From: Myxococcales bacterium | GTDB taxonomy: Bacteria > Myxococcota_A > UBA9160 > JALSIO01 | Reading direction: 5' to 3' | DNA: 7,677 nucleotides | Assembly: GCA_026989995.1 (NCBI GenBank) | Contig: JALSIO010000812.1 | Span: forward strand, 1 to 7,677 | Part shown: positions 1-6,496 of the stretch, piece by piece | Layout: every line of letters begins with the position of its first letter | How positions within the stretch are numbered: the stretch's first letter is position 1 | The notes under the pieces: model-generated | Database searches by the model: none | The model's input: the letters and a program-made list of their open reading frames with translations, nothing else | Told to the model about the DNA's origin: nothing | Program-made: the position numbers and the translations under genes

Positions 1-987
1 CCCCCCGCCGCTCGATTGCCCGTCGCCGCCGCTGTTGCCGCCGCCTCCGCCGGAGGACAGCGCGCCCGGTGCGACGCCTGTCAGACCGACGAAGGCGCCC
101 TGCATGCGAGTGAGCCCCACAGCCGGGCCCAGCACGGCCCCCGCGCCCGCCGACGCCGCCATGAGCCCGGCCTGCAGGGCCAAGTTGATGAGCGTGGACT
201 TGCGCTTCTGCCTAGCGAGCTTCCGCGCGGTGTCGGCCTGGATGGCCGCGGAAGCGACCGTGGCGAACGCGTTGCCCGCGGTTTGCGCGGAGGCGGTGAG
301 CGCCTGCGTAGCCGCGAGGTACGTGTTCGCGATCGCCGACACGTACTCGTTCCGGATGAAGCTGGTCGAGTCCAACCAAGACTCTGCCAGACCCACTGCG
401 TCGGTCGCCAGGGCGCGCGAGAACTGCTCGTACATCGCGCCCGCCCGCGCTTCGATGTCCGCCGCGCCAATGCCGGCCTGAACCTCGACGTCGGCCGCCC
501 GCTGCGCGAACTGCTCCCGCGTCCGCGACACCAGGGCCCGCTCCGCGAACGGCGCCCGGGCGGCGGGCTGTGACCGGGACACGTCCTGCATCTGCCCGAT
601 CGCTTGGCGCTCCTCCGTGGCGAGCGCCCTGCGGGCTTGCTGCCGCTGAAGCTCGATCGATCGGAGCGGCGCGTCCCGAACGTTTTCGAAGAACCGCCGC
701 GAGGTCGGCGAATCGGGGTCGAGGATCTCGCGCCCCTGACGGAGCACCTCGCCGACCGTCCTCGCGACGGGCGAGCGTAGCTGCTGGGTGCGGAGCGGGT
801 CGCCCGTCACCTCTAGGCGTCCGGCGACCTGCTCGTCCGTCCCGAGCAGCGATTCCATCGTGTGGCGGTAGGCCTCCTTCTCAGAAATGCTCTGCCGGGC
901 GAAGGCTACCTGCTGCTGGGCTTCTTGCGTCCACTTGACCTGGTTCTGGTACTGCTGGTAGGCGAGCCACTTCAGAAACTTGCTCAT
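1..987 (-). CDS. Internal virion (ejection)-like protein, 3'-truncated
   Basis: The frame is open from ATG at 987 to the left edge of the window (329 codons visible, no stop), so the C-terminus is missing. The start is in an ATGA overlap with the upstream stop and has GGAGAG (991-996) just before it. Residues 9-45 are Gln-rich and helical (YQQYQNQVKWTQEAQQQV). Residues 110-200 are Arg/Gln/Ala/Glu-rich helices. Residues 214-256 are an Ala/Thr-rich helix (EYVSAIANTYLAATQALT). A basic patch (RKLARQKRKS, 255-264) precedes a hydrophobic Ala/Gly segment (TLINLALQAGLMAASAGAGA, 265-284). A Gly/Ser/Asn linker starts at about residue 311. There are no cysteines. Long polar helices with a short hydrophobic stretch resemble ejection proteins of podoviruses (such as T7 gp14), which enter the host envelope during DNA delivery; this is analogy in composition, not shown homology. 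A tape-measure-like or other tail protein is the alternative. Confidence 0.7.
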   Translation of the reverse strand, partial: MSKFLKWLAYQQYQNQVKWTQEAQQQVAFARQSISEKEAYRHTMESLLGTDEQVAGRLEVTGDPLRTQQLRSPVARTVGEVLRQGREILDPDSPTSRRFFENVRDAPLRSIELQRQQARRALATEERQAIGQMQDVSRSQPAARAPFAERALVSRTREQFAQRAADVEVQAGIGAADIEARAGAMYEQFSRALATDAVGLAESWLDSTSFIRNEYVSAIANTYLAATQALTASAQTAGNAFATVASAAIQADTARKLARQKRKSTLINLALQAGLMAASAGAGAVLGPAVGLTRMQGAFVGLTGVAPGALSSGGGGGNSGGDGQSSGGG

Positions 988-2336
988 ACGCTCTCCAGAT
1001 GCGAGACAACGGCGTGTGCCATACCACCGAGATCGGCGCCATCATGCGCCCGGTGGTCGGCCACGATCCCGATCGGAACCTCGCGCCGGCGAAAGCCGCA
1101 GCGCCGACCCGGAGGGCCGATCGTGAAGGCCCACGTCGCGCCCTCAAGCGGGGGGATACGGGCGTGGCCTTCCGCCCCCGCCGGGAACAGGCGCGAGCAG
1201 TCCGTGACGGTGACGGCGCATACCGGCGGCGGCATGAGCGGTGCCACGTCACGGAGATCCTCAATCGGGCGAACGGGGAAGCTGCGGGCGACGGTGGCAC
1301 GGCGCGAGATCGAATCGAGCCGGGTGCCGCCGTCGTAGTCCACGTAGGCCGTCACAACGGCTGCCCCGGGCCCGCGCCCGCTCGTCCGGCGGAACCCGAT
1401 CACAGTCTGCTGTGGCTCCCACAGTTCCCCACGTGGGGCCACGATCGTCCGGCGCCATTCGGGGTGCTGCGCAAAAGCCGATGCCACCGCGTCCCCGAGG
1501 GCACTTTCCACACCGCCGGCGTCCAGCAGGCTTCGACGAACCCGGGGGCGAACGATACAGCTCATCGGCGGCAGCTGTAGGCTTAGCGCCGACTGCCTCC
1601 AAGGAAGGAGGCTGAGATCGACCCGGCGGGGAGGACCGCTCCGAGGCGTGGAGAACGCCAACGAGCGGCAGAGGTCAAAGGCGCGCATCACCTCCCCGGC
1701 CGGAAGCCCGAGCTCCGCGCAGGCTTCCCGGTGTGAAGCCGAAACGTCGTCGGCTAGGGCCGCCACGGCCTCCGTACCGCCCAGGAACGCGAGCGGGAAG
1801 ACGAATCGGGGGTCTGAGGCCACCCAACAGAGCAAGGCCTCCAACTCGCGGAGATAGGGCCGGAGGTGCGGGCCCGGCGCGCCCGGGAAGGCGTCAACGG
1901 CCCCCGCCACGTGCCGGCGCTCGTCCTCCTCGATCGCTAGCAGGAGGTTCGGGGCAACCCCCCACGCGCGCACGTGCGAAAAGGTCGTCGACAGCCAGGC
2001 TTCGCTCACGATGTTGAGGAGGGCACGGCTGTCCTCCGATCCCAGGTCGCCCAGGAATCCCGTGAGCCGGCGGATCGAGAGGGGCGCCGGGAAGAGCGGC
2101 TGCGCGAGCTCGCGGAAGACGGCGCGGTGAACGATCTCGTCCTCCAACTGGCCGGGGATGCCGGCGCCACGCTCCGCGGAGAGGACCGCGAGATTCTCGA
2201 GGTACGAGAGGCAGGAGAACAGGTGCGCCAGGGCGAGCTCGCGGAGGGGCTGCCCCCGGTATCGGCGCAGTTCCTTTCGGCCAATCGAGACCAGTCGGCG
2301 GATCCTGGCCGCCGTGTCGCCCGTGCGCTTCGCCAT
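984..2336 (-). CDS. Putative ferritin-like / E2-type acyltransferase fusion protein
   Basis: This 450-residue protein looks like a soluble enzyme. Residues about 258-450 resemble a shortened catalytic domain of 2-oxoacid dehydrogenase E2 acyltransferases (chloramphenicol acetyltransferase fold): a LEGATWAFTIGPPG stretch (397-410) in the place of the usual 'GTFTISN.G', then VPIGIVADHRAHDGADL (420-436), which holds the DHRxxDG signature (D427, H428, R429, D432, G433). In the family the His is the catalytic base and the Asp is structural. No lipoyl or subunit-binding domain is present. Residues about 30-225 are helical and contain E47, E67-x-x-H70, E112 and E139-x-x-H142, the spacing expected of a ferritin-like di-metal four-helix bundle. 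Substrate and partner are unknown. It has eight cysteines (42, 170, 206, 223, 260, 373, 380, 413). The ATG at 2336 is in a TGATG junction after a strong ribosome site, and the stop overlaps the next gene as ATGA. The acyltransferase call is more secure than the ferritin-like one. Confidence 0.62.
   Translation of the reverse strand: MAKRTGDTAARIRRLVSIGRKELRRYRGQPLRELALAHLFSCLSYLENLAVLSAERGAGIPGQLEDEIVHRAVFRELAQPLFPAPLSIRRLTGFLGDLGSEDSRALLNIVSEAWLSTTFSHVRAWGVAPNLLLAIEEDERRHVAGAVDAFPGAPGPHLRPYLRELEALLCWVASDPRFVFPLAFLGGTEAVAALADDVSASHREACAELGLPAGEVMRAFDLCRSLAFSTPRSGPPRRVDLSLLPWRQSALSLQLPPMSCIVRPRVRRSLLDAGGVESALGDAVASAFAQHPEWRRTIVAPRGELWEPQQTVIGFRRTSGRGPGAAVVTAYVDYDGGTRLDSISRRATVARSFPVRPIEDLRDVAPLMPPPVCAVTVTDCSRLFPAGAEGHARIPPLEGATWAFTIGPPGRRCGFRRREVPIGIVADHRAHDGADLGGMAHAVVSHLESV
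991..996 (-). promoter_or_regulatory. Ribosome binding site of the internal virion-like gene
   Basis: GGAGAG on the minus strand, 3 nt before ATG-987 (5 nt if the GGAG core at 993-996 is counted). It supports this start in addition to the ATGA overlap with the preceding stop. Confidence 0.6.
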
Positions 2337-2782
2337 CACAGCGTCCTCCCGGGTCCGGGGCCCGGACCGCCGCCCGGCCGCACTAGCGGCTCCTCGTCCG
2401 GGGCCGGCGGGGGCTCGGGCGGCGGAGGCAGGCCACGGGCCCGCGCATCATTCTGCTGCGCCAGCCACAGCTCCAGCCGAGCCGTGGTCTTCATGATTCG
2501 CTGGAGCTTCTCCGTGCGCGCCTGCGTCTGCACCATCTCGCGGCGGACGTTGTACGCCTCCTGAATCCCCGAACGAGTCTGATCGTTCAGGGCGCGGAGG
2601 AGGTCGCGCATCTCACGCAGGAGACCCACCATCTCAGACAGGTTTCCCGCCATGAGGCTCCGAAGCTCGCGAAGCTGGATCTGGATCTGATCGCTGGTTT
2701 CGCGCAGGTTGCACAGGTCTGCGATCACCTGGTCAACCGGCAGCCCCGTCGCCCGCTCTTCGCCTCGGCCTCGGAACTTCAT
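2336..2782 (-). CDS. Coiled-coil protein with Pro/Gly-rich tail
   Basis: This 148-residue protein is of unknown function. Residues about 15-108 are almost wholly helical with coiled-coil spacing (IQIQLRELRSLM, MVGLLREMRDLLRALNDQT, then NVRREMVQTQARTEKLQRIM). Residues 117-148 are a disordered-looking tail dominated by Pro, Gly and Glu (GLPPPPEPPPAPDEEP, then repeated Gly-Pro). A long coiled coil with a flexible tail fits a scaffold, chaperone or spacer in the virion, but nothing specific can be claimed. The ATG at 2782 overlaps the upstream stop as ATGA and has GGAG 8 nt before it (2791-2794). Its stop TGA shares one base with the ATG of the enzyme-like gene downstream (TGATG). The DNA encoding the Gly-Pro tail also carries an inverted repeat and the next gene's ribosome site. 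Confidence 0.72.
   Translation of the reverse strand: MKFRGRGEERATGLPVDQVIADLCNLRETSDQIQIQLRELRSLMAGNLSEMVGLLREMRDLLRALNDQTRSGIQEAYNVRREMVQTQARTEKLQRIMKTTARLELWLAQQNDARARGLPPPPEPPPAPDEEPLVRPGGGPGPGPGRTL
2344..2350 (-). promoter_or_regulatory. Ribosome binding site of the E2-like fusion gene
   Basis: GGGAGGA on the minus strand lies 7 nt before the ATG at 2336 and 4 nt before an in-frame GTG at 2339. The spacing and the TGATG junction favour the ATG. The two starts differ by only one residue. Confidence 0.6.
2352..2368. repeat. Perfect GC-rich inverted repeat next to a ribosome site
   Basis: GGTCCGGG and CCCGGACC are exact reverse complements around a single central base. As RNA this could form a 6-bp stem with a 5-nt loop. 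On the minus strand it ends one base before the GGGAGGA ribosome site (2344-2350) of the downstream enzyme-like gene. It lies within Gly/Pro codons, so it may simply reflect the encoded repeat; any role in translation control is a guess. Confidence 0.45.
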
Positions 2783-3219
2783 CCAGTGAACTCCACGATC
2801 GCGGGGTCCGACACGATATCGTACTCCGCAGGGTCAACCTCGATCGCGACCTGCGCGGCCCCCTGCCACATCAGCTCCAGGTCCTCGTCCGCAGGCACTA
2901 CGATCGTCCGGTCGTTGAGCCGCACCCGAAGCGCGCGGTCGGGCGGCCGGCCATCGAACGAGATGCGGATGGTGGACTGCCCGTCCCCCGGCGCCTTACG
3001 CTGATGCGGCCGGACTGACACCCTCGTCTTCTTCAGGACGCGCCCCGAGGTGTCGAGGTAAAAGAGACCGGGAGACGACGTCACCGCACTAGCGAGGCGG
3101 GGGTCCGCAACCTCGAGCCACCCCCGCGGCGGGGGGCCCTCGTGCAGCCGCAGCCACACGCGCGCGATGCGGCGGCCGTCGGGGGCGGGGAGAATGAACG
3201 TGGCGTAGCGCTGACTCAT
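2779..3219 (-). CDS. Hypothetical beta-rich virion-module protein
   Basis: I do not recognise this 146-residue family. It starts MSQRYATFILPAPDG and is rich in strands and Arg/Asp/Val. Visible segments are ARVWLRLHEGPPPRGWLEV (19-37), GLFYLDTSGRVLKKTRVSV (51-69), a basic loop (PHQRKAPGDG, 71-80), and STIRISFDGRPPDRALRVR (82-100) leading to LNDRTIVVPADEDLELMW. It has no cysteine, membrane segment or signal peptide. The ATG at 3219 forms an ATGA overlap with the stop of the FN3 gene. No good Shine-Dalgarno site precedes it, so translation is probably by termination-reinitiation. The same frame stays open another 122 codons upstream, to 3585, but there the sequence lies inside the FN3 gene and reads as Arg/His-rich nonsense, so I exclude it. 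Its location between tail-appendage and ejection-type genes suggests a small virion or assembly component; this is positional inference only. Confidence 0.72.
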   Translation of the reverse strand: MSQRYATFILPAPDGRRIARVWLRLHEGPPPRGWLEVADPRLASAVTSSPGLFYLDTSGRVLKKTRVSVRPHQRKAPGDGQSTIRISFDGRPPDRALRVRLNDRTIVVPADEDLELMWQGAAQVAIEVDPAEYDIVSDPAIVEFTG

Positions 3220-4130
3220 CGCTTGTTCAGCATGAACTGCATCACGATCCGCTCGGGCGTGAACTGCAGCAGGTTGGCGTCGCCGGTATGGTCCTCGACG
3301 GCGATCGTCAGGGTGTACCGGAACGTGCCGGGCCCAGGCGCGTGGAACGTGGCGAAGGCCGGCACTACGAACTTCGAGGGAGCGTTGATCGTGCTGTGGA
3401 AGTCGATCAGCGCGGTGTCGGGCTCCGCCTTCTCGCCGGTGTCCGCGTTCTCGCGGTCGAGAGTGACGGTCATGCGGTTCTGCCCCGAGGAGTACTGGAA
3501 GAAGATCGTCCCCTGAATGGAGACCAGGGGCGACACGATCGTCTGCGCGTCCGGCACCGACACGATGAGCGGATCGGAGGTCCACGTCCGCTTGGCGGGG
3601 TCCGTGCTCTCCGAGTCGATCGTGTAGAAGGGGTTTACCGGATCGCTGTCGGAGAGGATCATCTGCTCCAGCAGGAACGCCGCCCCGGGTGCGATGTCGT
3701 CGGTCTCAACGAGCCCCGTCGATACGTTGAGTCGATGGGTGAATGGGCTGGCTCCTCCGGAGCCCACTGCCCGCACGCGAACATAGCGCGTCGTCGCGTC
3801 CTTCGTTGAGATCGAGAAGGTGGTGTCGCGAGTCACGAAGGTCTGCGCATTCGTGATGAAGGAGGGATCGTCCGCGACCTGGACCTCGAAGTACCGGAGC
3901 CCCCGCACTGCGGGAGTCTGCCACTGGATCTGAGCGCCCTTCACCGTGCTGCCGACCAGCGCCAAGCCAGTCGGAGTGGGCGGAATCCCCTGCGCCGTAA
4001 GCCTCGACTCTCCCGCAGCCCTCGGGTGCAGCTGAGTGCGCGCGTCGACCTCATCAATCTTCTGAGTCATCTCGCGGACAGCCTGCGTGAGCCGCGTGAC
4101 ATGCTCATACAGCAGGTTGATCTCAGTCAT
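3216..4130 (-). CDS. Coiled-coil plus FN3 protein, tail fibre/appendage candidate
   Basis: This 304-residue protein is probably an oligomeric tail appendage. Residues 4-35 have heptad-like hydrophobic spacing (LLYEHVTRLTQAVREMTQKI), suggesting an N-terminal coiled coil. Residues about 50-138 fit a fibronectin type III fold: the PPTPTGLALVG opening, a strand with IQWQTP, then RYFEVQVADDPSF, RYVRVRAVGSGGASPF and a closing strand. The linker TGLVETDDIAPGA (138-150) resembles the 't..dIa.gA' segments seen in phage tail-fibre and tip proteins. Residues 155-304 are beta-rich with no motif I recognise (TIFFQYSSGQNRMTVTLDRE, TFRYTLTIAVED). There are no cysteines, signal peptide or membrane helix. The ATG at 4130 overlaps the nozzle stop by 8 nt and has a strong GAGGAG site. 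The gene's own stop overlaps the next start as ATGA. Binding to host surface or to the nozzle is inference from domain type and position. Confidence 0.65.
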   Translation of the reverse strand: MTEINLLYEHVTRLTQAVREMTQKIDEVDARTQLHPRAAGESRLTAQGIPPTPTGLALVGSTVKGAQIQWQTPAVRGLRYFEVQVADDPSFITNAQTFVTRDTTFSISTKDATTRYVRVRAVGSGGASPFTHRLNVSTGLVETDDIAPGAAFLLEQMILSDSDPVNPFYTIDSESTDPAKRTWTSDPLIVSVPDAQTIVSPLVSIQGTIFFQYSSGQNRMTVTLDRENADTGEKAEPDTALIDFHSTINAPSKFVVPAFATFHAPGPGTFRYTLTIAVEDHTGDANLLQFTPERIVMQFMLNKR

Positions 4131-6495
4131 CGCCGCGCTCCTCGGTGCGCTGGATCGCGTGCAGCAGGGCGGACGTAAGCACGTACGTCTCTCGCGCCGC
4201 CGAGTGGGAGATCTTGACGCGGGCCCACGCCCCCCGCGCCCCGCCGGGGATAGGGAGAATGCGCGTGCCGCCGGGAGCCGGGATGGCCACCGTGAACGCC
4301 GCGGTGGCGACGGGATCGCTGTCCGGGTGGTTGAGGATGTCGACCGTCACGTCCAGCGTGGCCCCGGTCGTCGTGCTGACAGCCAGCTCGAGCGACCGCG
4401 CGATGCCCTCGCCGAACGGCCGCAGCCCCAGCGGCATGGCGTGGAAGGTGATAGCGGACGAAATCGCCGACCCGCCCGCCCACGTCACGGCCCCGGGCGC
4501 TGCGATCCGGTAGACGTACCCGTCGGAACCCCCGGCCCACAGCTGCGGAAGGTCGTCTCCGCGCTCCACCTCCTCGAGGCAGGTCAACTCGACCGGAAAA
4601 TCCCACGTCAGCCACCGCCCGAGACGAAGGTCGCGGGGGTCCACGCCGGCCCCGCCCTCCGGACCGATCATTGACTCGAGGGCCGTGCCGTACTGATAGA
4701 CGAGAGCCCGCTTGCGCGTCCCGTTGATCTTGCCGAGCAGCACCACAGCGAGGCGCTCGCGGTGGTGCCCTATCTCGATGTCCCGCGGCGTGTCAAATGC
4801 CGCGAGGCGATCCGACACCGCGAGCGAGACCACCCACGGGTCGAGAACATTCGCAGTGAGGAGAAGGTCGTCCTCGCGCACGTTGAACACCAGACCCTTG
4901 AGCGTGAGCGTCGTGAAGGGTCCGTCCGCCCCGTTGCTCGCCGGCACGTCCTGGATGCGAAAAGGCGACGTGACGCCGTCCCCGACGAGCAAGTAGGTGT
5001 GATCCGTCGCGAAGAGGAGCAGGCCGTTAGCGTGAGGCGCGAGAGCCACCAGCTCACGATCTACCGTGAGCTGCTCCACGATCTTGAACGCCTCGGGGCG
5101 GCCGGGGCGCGAAAACCTCACCGTGAGCCCCGTGTCGGCGTCGATGCCCACGACCCGGTTCAGGTACCGTGCCACCGCGCGCATCCGGCCCGGCGGGCTG
5201 TTGTCGATCGCGGGGTCCCCCGCGAGGGGCGCAGTAGCGGAGCCGAGCGCGGACGAGCTCACGTTGTCGGTGTACGAGGTCGTGGTGTTGTCGTCGATCT
5301 GCGCCACGAAGCGGTAGGTGGCGTCGTTGTCCTGGTCGCGGTAGATGCGTCGGGCAACCACCTGCTCATCCGCCGAGACAGGGATCTGCGTGAGATCCAC
5401 CTTCTTGCCGGCCACCGTGATGGCCGTACTCGGCGGGCCCGCGTTGGACTCGACACCCGTCTCTGTCACGAACGTCACGCGGTACGTGACGGTGCCGGTG
5501 ATGGCGCCGGCGGCGCCCGCCGCGGCGGTGGGGGCGCCGGACTGGAACCGGAACAGCCGGTCCCACGCCATCCCCTTGACCTCCGCCATCGCGTCGTTCG
5601 TGAACACCGCCACGCGGTACGACTGCACCGCCGTCAGGGTGGCGCCGGCGCCGAGCGTCTGGTCCGGGCTCGTGGTGTCGATCGCGAGGAGGTTCCAGCC
5701 GGGGGCCAGCTCCCCGGGGAAGAAGAAGTGCACGTCGGCATTGGCGAGGCCGGAGTCACCCAGCGTCACCGACAGCGCCGGCCGGCCCCCGCCGCCGAGC
5801 TTCGGCAGCGCCCCGAGGGGGAGGTAGAACCAGAGGTAGACGAGCCCGAAGGGGGCCGTGCTCATGTCTAGCGACACGCCGGCGCGGACGGCGCCGGCCT
5901 CTACCGTGCCCGGCGTCTTGTCGAAGCCGAGCCCGCCGTTGGCGTCCTGGTCTCGGGCCAAGGCCGGCGCGTTGTAGATCGTCGCACCCGCCTCGGCCGT
6001 CCACCCCGACGTCCCGTTGATGGAGTCGTAGACGACCTCCTCCTGCCCGGGGGCGAGCACGCCCCAGTTCCGGACAGTGGAGCCGTCGTATCGGATGCCG
6101 CCCGTCGGGAGATCGTGCTGCGCGGGCCCGGTGAGGAAGAGCTTGTCCTGCGACGCGACGGCGCGCAGACGCTCCGCCGCGAGCCCCGTCCGGAGTGTGA
6201 CGAGCTTCGACGTGCTCTCGATGCGGTAGAGGGTGTTGCCTGCATGCGAGAGCTGGTGGCGGAAGCGCTGGCCCGCGGGGTCCGTGAACTCAAACTGGTG
6301 CAGCCCGAGCACCCCGGACGGGTGCGCCGGGGACACCTTCGTGGTGCCGGGGATCCGCCCGAGGGCCCGGTACTTCTCGAACATGTCGACGTTCGAGGCC
6401 TCGGACAGATACGTCCCCGCGGCCTCCACCGAGGAAAGCTTCGTGGCGAGGCCGCCAGTCAGCGGAAGCGGGATGGCCGTCCGGCGCTTCGCCAC
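4123..6495 (-). CDS. Tail nozzle / tail tubular-like structural protein
   Basis: This is probably the nozzle at the distal end of a short tail (role like T7 gp12 or P22 gp10). The 790-residue product opens with PLTGGLATKLSSVEAAGTYL and SEASNVDMFEKYRALGRIPG, a typical N-terminus for this group. Residues about 152-318 read as an extra beta-sandwich-like insertion. Residues 330-425 are FN3-like (TYRVTFVTETGVESNAGPP, then ARRIYRDQDNDATYRFVAQI and a DDNTTTSYTD end). Residues 430-665 form a beta-rich region with the FSRPGRPEAF (461-470), LLFATDHTYLLVGDG (493-507) and LWAGGSDGYVYRIAAP (652-667) blocks common in nozzle proteins. A beta-rich C-terminus ends in RGDD. I chose GTG at 6495, which has GGGGGA 5 nt upstream and lies in a TGATGTG junction with the adaptor stop. 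An in-frame TTG at 6531 is a poorer start. There is one cysteine (C639). The next gene overlaps by 8 nt. Exact family assignment needs a profile search. Confidence 0.72.
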   Translation of the reverse strand: MAKRRTAIPLPLTGGLATKLSSVEAAGTYLSEASNVDMFEKYRALGRIPGTTKVSPAHPSGVLGLHQFEFTDPAGQRFRHQLSHAGNTLYRIESTSKLVTLRTGLAAERLRAVASQDKLFLTGPAQHDLPTGGIRYDGSTVRNWGVLAPGQEEVVYDSINGTSGWTAEAGATIYNAPALARDQDANGGLGFDKTPGTVEAGAVRAGVSLDMSTAPFGLVYLWFYLPLGALPKLGGGGRPALSVTLGDSGLANADVHFFFPGELAPGWNLLAIDTTSPDQTLGAGATLTAVQSYRVAVFTNDAMAEVKGMAWDRLFRFQSGAPTAAAGAAGAITGTVTYRVTFVTETGVESNAGPPSTAITVAGKKVDLTQIPVSADEQVVARRIYRDQDNDATYRFVAQIDDNTTTSYTDNVSSSALGSATAPLAGDPAIDNSPPGRMRAVARYLNRVVGIDADTGLTVRFSRPGRPEAFKIVEQLTVDRELVALAPHANGLLLFATDHTYLLVGDGVTSPFRIQDVPASNGADGPFTTLTLKGLVFNVREDDLLLTANVLDPWVVSLAVSDRLAAFDTPRDIEIGHHRERLAVVLLGKINGTRKRALVYQYGTALESMIGPEGGAGVDPRDLRLGRWLTWDFPVELTCLEEVERGDDLPQLWAGGSDGYVYRIAAPGAVTWAGGSAISSAITFHAMPLGLRPFGEGIARSLELAVSTTTGATLDVTVDILNHPDSDPVATAAFTVAIPAPGGTRILPIPGGARGAWARVKISHSAARETYVLTSALLHAIQRTEERGDD
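4138..4143 (-). promoter_or_regulatory. Strong ribosome binding site for the FN3 gene
   Basis: GAGGAG on the minus strand, 7 nt before the ATG at 4130, located within the last codons of the nozzle gene. It is among the strongest sites in the window and allows initiation independent of coupling. Confidence 0.65.
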
Positions 6496-6496
6496 A

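Noticed and set aside
1..60. GC-rich triplet-like run at the left edge as a repeat array
   Set aside because: On the coding strand it simply encodes a Gly/Ser/Asn linker; there is no regular repeat unit with spacers.
984..2336. Calling the E2-like gene a pyruvate or oxoglutarate dehydrogenase subunit
   Set aside because: There is no lipoyl domain, no E1/E3-binding domain and no neighbouring dehydrogenase gene; only the catalytic-core signature is present.
3220..3585. A 122-codon upstream extension of the 146-residue gene
   Set aside because: This part lies inside the FN3 gene in another frame and is Arg/His-rich. The ATGA overlap at 3216-3219 gives a natural start and the protein character changes sharply there.
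3288..3809. A 173-codon plus-strand frame opposite the FN3 gene
   Set aside because: Its composition is Arg/Gly/Val-rich nonsense, it has no supporting context, and it is fully antisense to a gene with a strong ribosome site.
4762..5871. A 369-codon open frame on the plus strand opposite the nozzle gene
   Set aside because: It reads as Arg/His/Val-rich sequence with no domain logic and lies antisense to a well-supported gene. Long antisense frames are expected where third positions are nearly always G or C.
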